Shown here: piece after piece, positions 6,626-16,223 of the stretch
Position numbering within the stretch: the stretch's first letter is position 1
How the letters are laid out: every line of letters starts with the position of its first letter
NCBI GenBank assembly: GCA_016793325.1
Contig: JAEUKI010000087.1
Location: 180,189 to 244,188, forward strand
Source: Myxococcales bacterium
Lineage (GTDB): Bacteria; Myxococcota_A; Polyangia; Polyangiales; Ga0077539
Reading direction: 5' to 3'
Length of the DNA: 64,000 bases
Notes under the pieces: generated by a model
What the model was told of the DNA's origin: nothing
Databases searched by the model: none
Seen by the model: only the letters and a program-made list of their open reading frames with translations
Position numbers and translations under genes: made by a program

Positions 6626-9446
6626 TGTTTCCCTCCGAGGACATCTGCGCGAAGAGCGTCTGCGCAAACTGCTGCACAGACTTCGCGTCGAACGGCTTTC
6701 GTAGCGATGGAAAAGCCTGCAGCCACGTCGGCGCAGCTCCGCCCAACAACCCTAGGGCGTAGCCCCGCGCGACGGCGAGCTCCACGCTGGCAGGCCCGGC
6801 GATCTGCGCGTCCGCCGACGAGCAGAGCAGCAGCGCTCGTCCGCTTCGCGATCGTCGATCGACAACCCGATCCACGTGCTCGACAACCTCCAGCGATCCG
6901 CTTGTCGCGAGCGCCTTCACGACGAGCTGCCGCGTGAGCGGGTCGCCTTCGATCAGCACGATCGAGCGGTCCCCTGGCGATGGCAGCGCGTCCGTCGCGC
7001 CGCTCCCCTGCGTGACGGCGCGCAGCCGCACGCGAAACGTGGTGCCTCTCCCCGCGACGCTCTCGCACTCGATTCGGCCACCGGCGTCGGACACGATCCG
7101 CTGCGAAATCGAGAGCCCTAGACCGGTCCCCGTTCCGACTGGCTTCGTCGTGAAGAACGGCGTAAAGATCCGCGCCTTCACCTCCGCGGACATTCCGCAG
7201 CCGGTGTCGGTGACCTCGACGAACACTTCGGATTCGTCTGTCATCCCGCCGCGGATCGAAATTCGCTGCTCGCGCTCGCTGGTCGGGCTGATCGCCTGCG
7301 CCGCGTTCACGATGAGATTCACGAACACCTGCACGAGCCGAGGCTCGTTGCCGATCACGCCCGGGAGCGGGGGAAGCTCGAAGTCGACCTGCGCGGCTCT
7401 TCGCCATTCGGGCGCCGCGATCCGGAGCGCGACCTCGAGCACGCGGCGAATGTCCACGTTGTCGCTCGGCGTTCCCTCGCCGTGCGAGAGCGTCTTCAGG
7501 TCACCCAAGATGGTCCGAACGCGCGTCGCCGCGTCGGACGCGACGCGCAGCCTGTCGCGGACCGGGTGCTGCGGCTCGAGGTCTTCGAGCGCCATGTCGA
7601 GCTCGGCGATGATCGACGTGAGGGGATTGTTGATTTCATGGGCCACGCCCGCGGCGAGCACGCCCACGCTCGCGAGCCGGTCGCTGGTGATCTGTTGGGC
7701 GTGCGCCCGCTTGGCTTCTGTGACGTCTCGCGTCACGACGACCGCGCCGGTGACGAGATCTTCATCGTCGCGGACGGGACGCGCGGCGACCGAGAACCAG
7801 CGAGGCTCGCTCTCGTCGCTCGTCGCGAACACCTCGCAGTCGACGACCTCTTCGCCGCGGAGCGCTCGGCGCACCGGCTGTTCGTGCTCCCGAAGCGGCG
7901 TCGACATGTCCGGGTGAAACAGCCGCAGCGCGCCGCACGACGAGCCTTGGGGACGCGACGAGTCGCTCGGCGGGGTCGATCGCGCGGCGCGGTTCCAATG
8001 GGTCGGTCGCGCGTCCTGGTCGACCACGACGATCGGCTCGCGGATCGTGTCGAGGATCGACTCGAGGACGTGCACGCGCTCGCGCTCGTTGTGCGTCGCG
8101 CGCTGCAACGCTGAAAAGGTCCGAGACAGCGCGAGCACGAGGGCGAGCTGCGAAGCGACGACCGTCGCGAACGCGCGTTGGTCGTCCGTCGGCGCCGCGG
8201 TCGCGCCGAGCACCATCGCGCCGATCGTCTGCTCGCGATAGCGCATCGGCGCCACGAGCACGTGCCCCGCCGTGCGCAGCCCGAAGAGCTCGGCCACGGT
8301 GCGCTGGTACGTGGCCTTCGCCTCCGGGCCCCTCGCGAGGCGATCGGCCATGGTCTGAAGCGACTCGCGAAGGGAGGCGTCGCGGAGCCCCACGCTTCGG
8401 TGCCTCCATTCTCCGTCGGGCTCGACGGTGAGCATCACGCCCCACTCGAACCGCGCTGCGTCGAAGCACGCGAGCAGCGCCGCGTCGATCGCTGAGTCGG
8501 GATCTCGATTGTCCGCGAGGGCGCGCGCGAGTCCGTCGAGGATCGCGATCTCCGCCGATAGGATCGCTGTCTGTTGCGCGAGCGACACGTTGAGCGCCAG
8601 CTGCTTGTCGAGCTGCCGCGCCGTTCGCGCGTCGCGCTCGCGCTGAAGCTCTGGGACGCTGATGCGCTCTCGCGTCGTCGGCAGCGGAGAAAACGCCGCT
8701 CGAAGCGCCTCGACCAGGCCTCGAAGATCGGGCTCGCGATGCACGTACGCGTCGGCGCCGACGCGACGCGCGAGCTCGTGATCCGACGCGTCGAGGTAGT
8801 TGTTTGTCACGAGGATGATTTGTGTCGCGGCGAAGCGCGGGTCCGCTCTCAGCCTCGTGCACAGCTCGAACCCGTCGATTTGTGGCATGAGCACGTCGGA
8901 CACAACGACGTCCGGGTCGAGCCCGCGCAGCAGCGCGAGGGCGCGCTCGGCGTTCTCCGCGCAGGTGACGTCGAAGCCGAGTCGGGTGAGCCGGATGGTC
9001 GCGAGCTTTCGCTGCAGCGGATCGTCTTCGACGAGCAGCAAGCTCCGATGCTCGCCGAAGCGTCTTCGATCCGGAGGCGCCTGCTGGAGCTGGAGTCGAA
9101 TCGCCTCGCGGAGCCGAGCCGGATCGATCGGCTTGGTCACGACATCATCGAATTTGCCCTGCGCGAGCCGCTGCTCGTCGGCCTGGTCGAGCAATCCAGC
9201 CAGCGCGAGGATCGAGAGGGGCGTCGTTCGCGACTCGCGAAGGTGCTCGGCGACCACGAACCCGCTCACGTCAGGCAGCACGACGTCGAGCAAGACAATG
9301 TCCGGTGAATCTTCGCGTGCCCGCTCGAGCCCCTCGAAGCCGCTCGAGGCCTCCATCAGATGCACCGGCTCGTCCGACAGCACGTCGGCGATCAACGACC
9401 GAGTGACAGCGTTGTCGTCGATGACGAGCACCCGCGTCGTCGTCAT
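6618..9446 (-). CDS. Multi-receiver PAS/GAF hybrid histidine kinase
   Basis: 942 residues, soluble. Domains: receiver 1 (about 5-120, VIDDN, LLDVVLPDVSG, TKPID); receiver 2 (about 135-250, VEDD, SDVLMPQIDG, but the Lys region reads VHREPD); a coiled stretch; a GAF-like domain (about 285-455); PAS (about 470-590); HisKA with GVAHEINNPLTS (His near 603); HATPase_c with NLIVNAAQAI, DTGCGMS and GTGLGLSISQRI. A C-terminal receiver-like domain (about 850-940) opens with VLIEGDP but has LLLCSSAD where the phospho-Asp strand should be, so it is probably a pseudo-receiver. It heads the operon with the REC-EAL protein and the single receiver; the coupled REC-EAL protein is the obvious phosphotransfer target. 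Confidence 0.88.
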   Translation of the reverse strand: MTTTRVLVIDDNAVTRSLIADVLSDEPVHLMEASSGFEGLERAREDSPDIVLLDVVLPDVSGFVVAEHLRESRTTPLSILALAGLLDQADEQRLAQGKFDDVVTKPIDPARLREAIRLQLQQAPPDRRRFGEHRSLLLVEDDPLQRKLATIRLTRLGFDVTCAENAERALALLRGLDPDVVVSDVLMPQIDGFELCTRLRADPRFAATQIILVTNNYLDASDHELARRVGADAYVHREPDLRGLVEALRAAFSPLPTTRERISVPELQRERDARTARQLDKQLALNVSLAQQTAILSAEIAILDGLARALADNRDPDSAIDAALLACFDAARFEWGVMLTVEPDGEWRHRSVGLRDASLRESLQTMADRLARGPEAKATYQRTVAELFGLRTAGHVLVAPMRYREQTIGAMVLGATAAPTDDQRAFATVVASQLALVLALSRTFSALQRATHNERERVHVLESILDTIREPIVVVDQDARPTHWNRAARSTPPSDSSRPQGSSCGALRLFHPDMSTPLREHEQPVRRALRGEEVVDCEVFATSDESEPRWFSVAARPVRDDEDLVTGAVVVTRDVTEAKRAHAQQITSDRLASVGVLAAGVAHEINNPLTSIIAELDMALEDLEPQHPVRDRLRVASDAATRVRTILGDLKTLSHGEGTPSDNVDIRRVLEVALRIAAPEWRRAAQVDFELPPLPGVIGNEPRLVQVFVNLIVNAAQAISPTSEREQRISIRGGMTDESEVFVEVTDTGCGMSAEVKARIFTPFFTTKPVGTGTGLGLSISQRIVSDAGGRIECESVAGRGTTFRVRLRAVTQGSGATDALPSPGDRSIVLIEGDPLTRQLVVKALATSGSLEVVEHVDRVVDRRSRSGRALLLCSSADAQIAGPASVELAVARGYALGLLGGAAPTWLQAFPSLRKPFDAKSVQQFAQTLFAQMSSEGNNE

Positions 9447-10380
9447 TCGTCGGCCCCGTTCGACGCTTCGAGACTGTTCGCCTGCTCAGCGGGAAGGTAC
9501 GAATTTTCCCCGCTGTGTCGGAGATCGTTCGTATCGAGCGCTCGAAACCACATCCGAAGACTCCGTCCCGTTCAGCCGCGCCGCTCCACACTCGAAGCGA
9601 TCGCGATGCATGTCCCTCACTCGTTGATCGCGGCCGCGACAAATGGCGCGCCCTTCCCTGACCGAATCGGTTCGCAGTTCAGAGGATCCGAAGCGGAAAT
9701 TCCAAAAAGCGGAATCAGACTGTATCCGAGACGCTCGCGCGCGCCTAGTGCATCTTCGTTCGGAAGCACTGTGGAAGACCCTTCGCTCCGCTGAGTTTTT
9801 CGAATCGTCCAGACGCGCACGCTGCCGTACCTGTCCCCCGTTGAAAGGGCGACACGCTGCGTGCCCCCGCGAAGACCGCGGCGGTCGTCTTGATTCGCAC
9901 TTGGTTTCTCGCGATTCGGCATTGGTTTCAGCCTGATTTCGACGCTCGCGTCCTTTGCGACTCTGCTCGAGCATCTTCGTCGCCCGTCGCGCGCGCGTGA
10001 TCAGTAAACAAGTCCTCGGAAGCATCGAGAGATACTCGGACCGCGAGTCGCCAACGGACGGCGGCGCCGCTGTAGCCAGGGCTGCGCTCGGCGACGCGAG
10101 AGTGCGCAACCACCATGACTCACCATTGCTCGCGGCAGCCACACCGAGCGATCGCTGTCGGGTCGCACCGCCCGGCGCGAAGCGGCGCAGGGACGGAAAG
10201 AGCGGTTTGCGTGCTCGCGCTCGGGCCGACGCGACGTTCGCGTGTCGCTTCTCATCCACGCGCTGTTCGTGCGACGATCCGCGGGTCGTCGAAGGCAAAG
10301 CGTCGAGCCGCGCGCCTCCAAAACGCGTTCTACCCGGTTCGAGTCCGTGGCGACGGCACACTCCGAGAGCGCAGTCGCGA
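9447..10380. other. Gene-poor intergenic stretch
   Basis: More than 900 bases between the multi-receiver kinase gene and the first repeat of the 10.4-10.7 kb pair. Several open frames of 60-370 codons exist on both strands, but their translations are Arg/Ser/Ala-rich, lack consistent third-position bias and show no domain, so I do not call any of them genes. A tRNA-like GGTTCGAGTCC at 10336-10346 has no matching arms. The stretch may hold decayed sequence. Confidence 0.5.
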
Positions 10381-10495
10381 GACGACGCCGCCGTTGAAGG
10401 TCGTCGAAACGAGCTGCGCTTCAGCGGTGCACGAGACCGTTGAAGGCGCGTCGCGACGCGACGAATGCATCGCGAAACGTACGTCGATCGAAGGG
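10381..10495 (-). repeat. Dispersed intergenic repeat, copy B (divergent)
   Basis: On the minus strand this stretch matches the repeat through CTTCGATCGACG, CATTCGTCGCG, CAACGGTCTCGTGCA and TTTCGACGACCTTCAACGG. The central GCCGATGCTCGGC hairpin of the other copies is replaced by a related but changed sequence. It lies in opposite orientation to copy C, with about 96 bases between them, giving an inverted pair. Confidence 0.5.
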
Positions 10496-10591
10496 GTCGC
10501 GGCGTCGACGCGCGCGATCGAAGGACGCCGCGTGACGAGCAAAATCCCAGGGAACATCCCGAGAGACTCAGCCCGCGTCTCGCGAAAATGC

Positions 10592-10709
10592 GCCTCATTC
10601 GATCGCCGCACTTTCATCGATTGATTCGCGGCGGTTCGACTTGATTTCAGCGGTCTTGTGCATGGCCGATGCTCGGCTCATTGGGACGACTTTCAATGGG
10701 GGGCGTGGT
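10592..10709 (+). repeat. Dispersed intergenic repeat, copy C
   Basis: It shares CTCATTCGATCG, GCACTTTC, GCGGCGGTTCGACTTGA, CGGTCTTGTG, the hairpin GCCGATGCTCGGC and the GGGGGCGTGGT end with copies A and D. It ends 35 bases before the stop codon of the convergent nucleotide-transporter fusion gene. Confidence 0.65.
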
Positions 10710-10743
10710 GTCGCGACAGGCGTCGCAATGGAGCGCGTCGCCG

Positions 10744-13700
10744 TCACGCTCGCGCTGGGCGCATCGGGAGTTCGCTCGCGCGCTCGCCGGCGGGTCGACT
10801 CGCGTTGGACTCGCGTAGCCGTCGGCTGAGCATTCGAATCACGCCTTCGGCGATCTCGCTCTGCTCGCGAAGCACTTCGTAGAACTCGTCGCTCCCGATG
10901 CGAAGCACCTCCGTCGGCTCGGCCGCGGTGGCCGACGCGCTCCGCGGCGCTTGATCGAGGACCGCCATTTCACCGAACGCCTCGCCGATGCCCAACGACG
11001 CGAGTCGCGCGCCTCCGTGCGCGATGTCGACTCTCCCTCGCGCGAGCACGAACAGCGCGTCGCCGGGATCTCCTTCGGCGAAAATCACCTCTCCTGGCGC
11101 GTACTGTTCGACCTCTGCGACGGCCGCGAGCGGCGCGAGATCCTCGCCGCGCAGCCGCTCGAAGATGGACGCAGCGCGCAGGACCAAGAGTTTTTCGATC
11201 GTCGAGTACGGCATCGAGACCTCGCGAGAGTCATGGGGATCGATCGCTTCGCCGCGCGCTCCGAGCGTCGCTTCGGCGACCTCGCGCACCAGCGCGTCGC
11301 CTCGCGCGCGCGCCGCGTGCGCTTCGAGCCGCGCGAGCGGGTGACGTGCTCTGCGCAGCGCGTCGAGCCACACCGCCGCGACGTACGGGTTGGGGTGGCG
11401 GCGCTGCTCTTCGCTGAACGCTTCGAACGTCGGCAGCTTCGTGACGCCCGCCTTCGCGCAGCGCTCGGCGACCGAGGTGTCGTCGAAGAACGGCATCACG
11501 ACCGGCCGCAACGAGGCATCGAGCGTCGTGTCGAGCAGCTCGATCGCGTTGGCTCTGCGTGACGGATCCTCGATGCGATCGCGTACGAGCTGCAACACGT
11601 CCGGCGGATACCGGAGCTCGAGCGCGCGAAGCACCCGCCGCGTCCCGCGAACGACGCGAAACTGAATCTCCTCTTCGAGCAGCGGCGTCGAGAGTCTCTC
11701 CCGACACTGCTCCCACGCGCCTTGCAGACGAAGGGTCTCGGCGATCTCTCGCTCGACCAACGCGCGGATCGTGGCGATCGGCTCCGGAGGACGACCGAGG
11801 CGCGCTCGCAGCTTCGAGAGCGCCGAGAGCACACGCAATCGAAGGTGCGAGTCTCGATCGGCTCGCGCGGCGACGAGCGCCGCCCACGACTCGGGCGAGG
11901 GGATCTGCCGCAACACGCGCGGCGCTTCGAGTCGAACGGATCTCTCGCACCGTTCGTCGGCGAGCAAGATCGCGAGGGGTTCGACCGCCGGAGCGCCGAT
12001 CGCCGCGAGCGCAGAGCCTGCCTCTCGACGCGTCGAGCGCCGTTCGAACAACCGCAACAACGGCGCGACGAGCCGCGGATCGGCCACGCGGCGCGCAGCG
12101 ACGAGCGCCGCATGAACGACCGCGCGATCGCGATCCTCGAGCAACACGCCGAGCCGGCGCGCTCCGGGCGCTCCGAGCTCTCCCAGGACCACCGCCGCGT
12201 CCGCGCGATCGAGCGCCGAGGGCGACGCGACGAGCTGCGCCACGCGGGCTCCGGCGAGCAGCGATCCTTCGAATCCAGCGTGGCACACGAGCGCGGCGAC
12301 GACCTGCGTGCGCACGTGGCGATCGGGGTCGTCGAGCATCGGCGCGAGCTCGTCGACAGCGTCGTCGCGGGCCACCTCGGCGTGCGCCCGCGCAGCGGCG
12401 GCGCGAACGGCGGGCTCGCGGTCCGACAGCGCTCGCGCGATCGCCTCGTCGTCCGAGCGCGTCTTGGTCGCGCGCGCGTACGGCCCGAGTCGCTCGAGCG
12501 CAGCGACGCGAACGGCGGCATCGTGGTGCGATGCGAGCCGCTCGTACGCAGCGAGCACCGCCGGATCTGCGTCGTGCTCGAGCGCGTCGAGCGCGGCGAG
12601 CACGATGCGCGGGTCGTCGCTCTCGAGGGATCGAACGAGCACGCCTCGCGCGAGCGGGTCGAAGGTCGCTTCTGCGTGATCGACGAGCCGGCCTCCGGCG
12701 AGCGATCGCTCGAGTTCGCTCAGGTAGCGACGGCGCACGGTGGGGATCATCGCGAGCCAAGCCGCCACGAGCGCGATGCTCACGAACGAGAGCTTGATGA
12801 CGCCGAGCGGACGGGCGAAGACGAGCAACGCGACGCCCCCGAGCGCGTAGGCGACCGGCTTGATGACCGCGTCGAGAAACGCGCGCGTTCGCACTTTTGC
12901 GTCGGCTGCGAAGGGGCCGTACAGCGCCTGCACTGTGCTCTCGTGGATCGTGTACTGAAGTCCGTTGTCCGAGGACTTCATCGCCGTCGCGACGGGCAGC
13001 GCCGGGGCGACGAGGAGCGCGGCGCTCGCTGCGCCGAACAGCGCTGGCATCACGCTCATCCCGACGGCGACCCCGTAGCGCGCGAGGAGCCGCGGCGAGA
13101 CGAAGAGCTGAAACAAGAACGATGCGGCGCCCACGCCCGCATAGAAGAGGCTGAAGAACTGCGCGAGCGCGTCCTCTCGAAACGTCGCCCTCGCCACAGC
13201 TTTGAACTGATAGTCCCCGATCGTGAGCGCCGAGAACGTACACAAGAACATCAGGGCGATCGACTGCACGTATCGGTCGGCCGCGACGCTCGCGCGCGCG
13301 CTCGCCGTTCGCGAGGCGCGCTTCGGGCGGTGCGCCTCGGGCGCACGTGCGTAGGCGTCGAGCCGCGCTGCGATGGCCGCGATCGCGGCGAGCATCGCGG
13401 CGAGCACGAAGAGCAGCTGCTGCGTTCCGATCGAGCGGACGATCGTCCCGGCGAGGAGGCCGATGACGACGACGCCTAGCACGCGCGCAGAGCCGATGAT
13501 GCCGAACAACCTTCGGGCCGAGCGCGTGTCGTGAAGGTCGTTCGCGAGCGTCCAAAACTGCGAGAGGAGCAGGTTGCCGAACACCTCGCTCCACACATAG
13601 AACACCGGGTAGATCGCTGACCAACCAGCGCGCGCGGCGCTCCATGTCGCGACGTACGTCGCCGCGCCGAGCGCGCACCACGCGACGATCATCTTCGTGC

Positions 13701-14022
13701 GCGGGAGCTTGTCCGCGACCCTCCCGTACACGACCACCGTCAGCGCCGACGCGACGCCGTACAGAACAAACATCCACGGCAGCGCCGAGAGCGAGTATCG
13801 ACTCAGAAACAGCGTGTCTCGGACGGTTCGTCCCAGGATGAACACCGACGACGACAAGAGCAGCTGCGCGAACAACAGCCCCGTACGCGCGCCTTCGCCC
13901 TGTCGCACGAGCAGCCCCTCGGTCACGAACCGATCGATCGCTCGGCGCAACGGGCCGGAGACCGCTTTCCATGTGCTCTCGTCGGACACGCGCTGCTCGA
14001 TCGCGTGCAGCAGACGTTCCAT
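10744..14022 (-). CDS. Npt-type nucleotide transporter fused to HEAT repeats and a cNMP-binding domain
   Basis: 1092 residues. Residues about 45-430 form a multi-pass membrane domain (LLFAQLLLSSSVFILGR, then FYVWSEVFGNLLLSQFWTLA) like the ATP/ADP translocase (Npt/TLC) family, which exchanges or imports nucleotides. Residues about 460-880 are Ala/Leu/Arg-rich helical repeats with the HEAT pattern (DSDPAVLAAYERLA-like units, VRVAALERLG, VRAAAARAHAEV). Residues about 940-1065 form a cyclic-nucleotide-binding domain: YAPGEVIFAEGDPGDALFV, then GEAFGEMAVLDQAPRSASATA, which carries the phosphate-binding cassette (FGE..L and PRSA). The architecture suggests transport controlled by a cyclic nucleotide. 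It sits about 110 bases downstream of a polyphosphate kinase 2 gene on the same strand. No clear ribosome binding site was seen at ATG 14022. Confidence 0.8.
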   Translation of the reverse strand: MERLLHAIEQRVSDESTWKAVSGPLRRAIDRFVTEGLLVRQGEGARTGLLFAQLLLSSSVFILGRTVRDTLFLSRYSLSALPWMFVLYGVASALTVVVYGRVADKLPRTKMIVAWCALGAATYVATWSAARAGWSAIYPVFYVWSEVFGNLLLSQFWTLANDLHDTRSARRLFGIIGSARVLGVVVIGLLAGTIVRSIGTQQLLFVLAAMLAAIAAIAARLDAYARAPEAHRPKRASRTASARASVAADRYVQSIALMFLCTFSALTIGDYQFKAVARATFREDALAQFFSLFYAGVGAASFLFQLFVSPRLLARYGVAVGMSVMPALFGAASAALLVAPALPVATAMKSSDNGLQYTIHESTVQALYGPFAADAKVRTRAFLDAVIKPVAYALGGVALLVFARPLGVIKLSFVSIALVAAWLAMIPTVRRRYLSELERSLAGGRLVDHAEATFDPLARGVLVRSLESDDPRIVLAALDALEHDADPAVLAAYERLASHHDAAVRVAALERLGPYARATKTRSDDEAIARALSDREPAVRAAAARAHAEVARDDAVDELAPMLDDPDRHVRTQVVAALVCHAGFEGSLLAGARVAQLVASPSALDRADAAVVLGELGAPGARRLGVLLEDRDRAVVHAALVAARRVADPRLVAPLLRLFERRSTRREAGSALAAIGAPAVEPLAILLADERCERSVRLEAPRVLRQIPSPESWAALVAARADRDSHLRLRVLSALSKLRARLGRPPEPIATIRALVEREIAETLRLQGAWEQCRERLSTPLLEEEIQFRVVRGTRRVLRALELRYPPDVLQLVRDRIEDPSRRANAIELLDTTLDASLRPVVMPFFDDTSVAERCAKAGVTKLPTFEAFSEEQRRHPNPYVAAVWLDALRRARHPLARLEAHAARARGDALVREVAEATLGARGEAIDPHDSREVSMPYSTIEKLLVLRAASIFERLRGEDLAPLAAVAEVEQYAPGEVIFAEGDPGDALFVLARGRVDIAHGGARLASLGIGEAFGEMAVLDQAPRSASATAAEPTEVLRIGSDEFYEVLREQSEIAEGVIRMLSRRLRESNASRPAGERASELPMRPARA

Positions 14023-14131
14023 CGCGCGAAGCGCGGCGCGGGCCGTGATCGCAGTGAAAAGAGCCCCGACGCGACACGCGGATGTTTCAGACGCGACGCA
14101 CTTTCTGCATGTTGCGTTGCTCGCTCCCGAG

Positions 14132-15628
14132 TCACTCGTCTGCGAACGCGGCTTCGAGGCGAGCGCAGATCGTCTCGAGCACCGCGATGCGCGCGAAGTA
14201 CTTGTCGTTCGCAGGGACCAGCGTCCACGGAGCGATCTCCGTGCTGCACTGGTCGATCATCTCGCACGTGGCCTGCTCGTACGCGGTCCACTTCTCGCGG
14301 TTGCGCCAGTCTTCGTCGGTGATCTTGTAGTGCTTGAAGCCCGTGTTCTTTCGCTCCTCGAAGCGACGGAGCTGCTCGTCTTCCGACACTTGGAGCCAGA
14401 ATTTGCAGAGCACGGCGCCGCTGCGAGCGAGCTGCTCTTCGAAGTCGTTGATCTCGGCGTACGCGCGGCGCCAATCGTCTTCGCGACAGAAGCTCTCGAC
14501 GCGCTCGACGAGCACGCGCCCGTACCACGATCGATCGAAGATCGCCGCGTGCCCGTTGCGCGGGATGTGCCTCCAGAACCGCCAGAGATAGGGCTGCGCC
14601 CGCTCTTCTTCCGTCGGCGCCGCGACGGGAACAACCCGGTACTGCCTCGCGTCCAGGCTCGATGTGACGCGGCGAATCGCGCCGCCCTTTCCGCCAGCGT
14701 CGGGGCCCTCGAAGACGCACACGAGGCTTCGGCTCGAGAAGCGCGGGTCCCGCGAGAGCTGGTTGAGTCGCCCCTGGAGCTTCTCGAGCTTGTCGCTGTA
14801 GTCCTTCTTTCGCAGGGATTTTGTCATGTCGAGCGCGCGCAGGACGTTCGTTCCCTGCTCGTCGCGGACGCTGACGGGCGCTGGGTTCGCGACGCTCCGC
14901 TCGTGCGATCCGGGGCTCGCGGCCAGCCGTCGTTCGAGCGCGCCGAGCAGCGTTCGTCCCACCGCCATCGCGCGGTATCGACTGTCGCTCCCGTCGACCA
15001 CGATCCACGGGGCGTTTCCTGTCGAGGTCTCGCGAAGGACCCGCTCGCACACCGCGCGAAACGCGTCGTAGTGCGACGCGTTCTCCCAGTCGCGAGGCGT
15101 CACGCGCCAGCGCGTCCGCTTGTTGCGCGAGAGCTCCTCGAGCTTCTTCTTCTGGCCCTTCTTCGAGAGGTGAAACCAGAATTTCAGCAACAACACGCCC
15201 TCGTCCGTGAGCATTCGCTCGAAGTGCTCGATCGTCGAGATCGACTGCTCGAGCTCGACCTTGCGGCTCTCTCCGTGCACGCGTCGAACGATCGGGTCCG
15301 TGTACCAGTTGCCGAAGAAGATCCCGAGCTTGCCCTTCGGCGGCAGCGCCCTCCAGAAGCGCCACATCGGCGGGCGTTCGCGCTCTTCGTCGCTCGGCGC
15401 CCCGAAGGCCACGGACTGAACGTGCCGCGGATCGAGCCACTCGTGCAGCGCGTTGACCGTCTCGCCTTTGCCCGCGCCGTCGACCCCGTTGATCAACAGC
15501 AGCACGGGAAATCGCTTGCTCTCGAGCAGCGCGGCCTGCGCCTCGAGCAGCTTCTCCCGCAGCGCGGGCAGCTCTCTGTCGAAGGCCTCTTTTGATAACG
15601 TGTGACCGAGCTCCGCGTCTTCGAACAT
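14132..15628 (-). CDS. pap: Two-domain polyphosphate kinase 2 / polyphosphate:AMP phosphotransferase
   Basis: 498 residues containing two PPK2 domains in tandem. The first (about 35-250) has the P-loop GVDGAGKGE near residue 46, and the second (about 275-495) has GPDAGGKGG near residue 304. Both are followed by the lid motifs PPMWRFWRALPPKGK and QPYLWRFWRHIPRNG and the conserved FGNWY / FDRSWYGR blocks. Tandem PPK2 proteins of this length are usually polyphosphate:AMP phosphotransferases (class II PPK2), converting AMP to ADP with polyP; the specificity is inferred from family. ATG 15628 is chosen because AGGGA lies 8-12 bases upstream and the nine earlier codons have none. The adjacent downstream gene is the nucleotide transporter fusion. 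Confidence 0.88.
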   Translation of the reverse strand: MFEDAELGHTLSKEAFDRELPALREKLLEAQAALLESKRFPVLLLINGVDGAGKGETVNALHEWLDPRHVQSVAFGAPSDEERERPPMWRFWRALPPKGKLGIFFGNWYTDPIVRRVHGESRKVELEQSISTIEHFERMLTDEGVLLLKFWFHLSKKGQKKKLEELSRNKRTRWRVTPRDWENASHYDAFRAVCERVLRETSTGNAPWIVVDGSDSRYRAMAVGRTLLGALERRLAASPGSHERSVANPAPVSVRDEQGTNVLRALDMTKSLRKKDYSDKLEKLQGRLNQLSRDPRFSSRSLVCVFEGPDAGGKGGAIRRVTSSLDARQYRVVPVAAPTEEERAQPYLWRFWRHIPRNGHAAIFDRSWYGRVLVERVESFCREDDWRRAYAEINDFEEQLARSGAVLCKFWLQVSEDEQLRRFEERKNTGFKHYKITDEDWRNREKWTAYEQATCEMIDQCSTEIAPWTLVPANDKYFARIAVLETICARLEAAFADE

Positions 15629-15708
15629 GTTCGTGTCCCTGGCCAAGCAATGCACGGACCAGCGCGACGGCCCAAGGTCGCGACCGCTCGCGCGCTCTCA
15701 ATCGCCCC

Positions 15709-16074
15709 ATGAACGCTCGCCGATCGACGGTCCTCGCTGCTCTCGCCATCGCAGGCGCGGTCCTCGGCCCGCTCGCGCTCGGCGCCCCAGCCCGCGCGCA
15801 ACGTCGGCCACCGCGCCCGAGGCCCGAGCCGTCGCCGCCTCGCGTCGAGTGCACGTTCTCCGAGCAGACACGGTGCTTCGAGCACACGCCGACGAGGCGC
15901 GCGCTGCAGCCGCCGCCGTTCGTGTTCTGCGCGATGACGCGGGCGCGGGTCGACGGCTCGACGCGCGGCGTGGATCCTCCCCTGCAGTTCTCCTACGCGA
16001 GGACCGCGCGCGCCCGCCTGCGAACGCCCGACGTGTGCTGCTACGTCGAGTACACCGCGCAGATGTGCAGGTAG
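15709..16074 (+). CDS. Small secreted Cys-containing protein
   Basis: 121 residues beginning at ATG 15709 with a clear Sec signal peptide: MNARR, a hydrophobic core of Ala/Leu/Val, and cleavage after GAPARA. A Pro/Arg-rich spacer (RRPPRPRPEP) follows. The mature part has six Cys (ECTF, RCFE, FCAM, VCCY and a C-terminal MCR), which suggests disulfides in the periplasm or outside. It is divergent from the PPK2 gene, about 80 bases away. Not recognised as a known family. The next gene downstream is another small secreted Cys-containing protein. Confidence 0.7.
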   Translation: MNARRSTVLAALAIAGAVLGPLALGAPARAQRRPPRPRPEPSPPRVECTFSEQTRCFEHTPTRRALQPPPFVFCAMTRARVDGSTRGVDPPLQFSYARTARARLRTPDVCCYVEYTAQMCR

Positions 16075-16223
16075 CGTGACCACGGACATCCGCCAGGACG
16101 CCCCGTTGAAATTGTGTGCTGTTGTGACCCCTCCGCGCCGTCGCGCGACAATCGCAGCGAGATCTGGTCACCGTTGAATTCGCGAGGCGTGGCTCCGTAC
16201 GATCCCTCGCTGGAGGTTCGAGG

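Noticed and set aside
10330..10360. tRNA-like T-arm GGTTCGAGTCC
   Set aside because: The T-stem has a mismatch and no acceptor, D or anticodon arm could be matched upstream within 80 bases.
13697..15595. Long plus-strand frame opposite the PPK2 and transporter genes
   Set aside because: The minus strand carries two P-loops and conserved PPK2 blocks; the plus frame shows no family resemblance and crosses gene boundaries.
16090..16200. Possible fifth copy of the dispersed repeat (two CCGTTGAA boxes)
   Set aside because: Only short boxes match and their spacing differs from the other copies by more than 20 bases, so chance similarity is likely.
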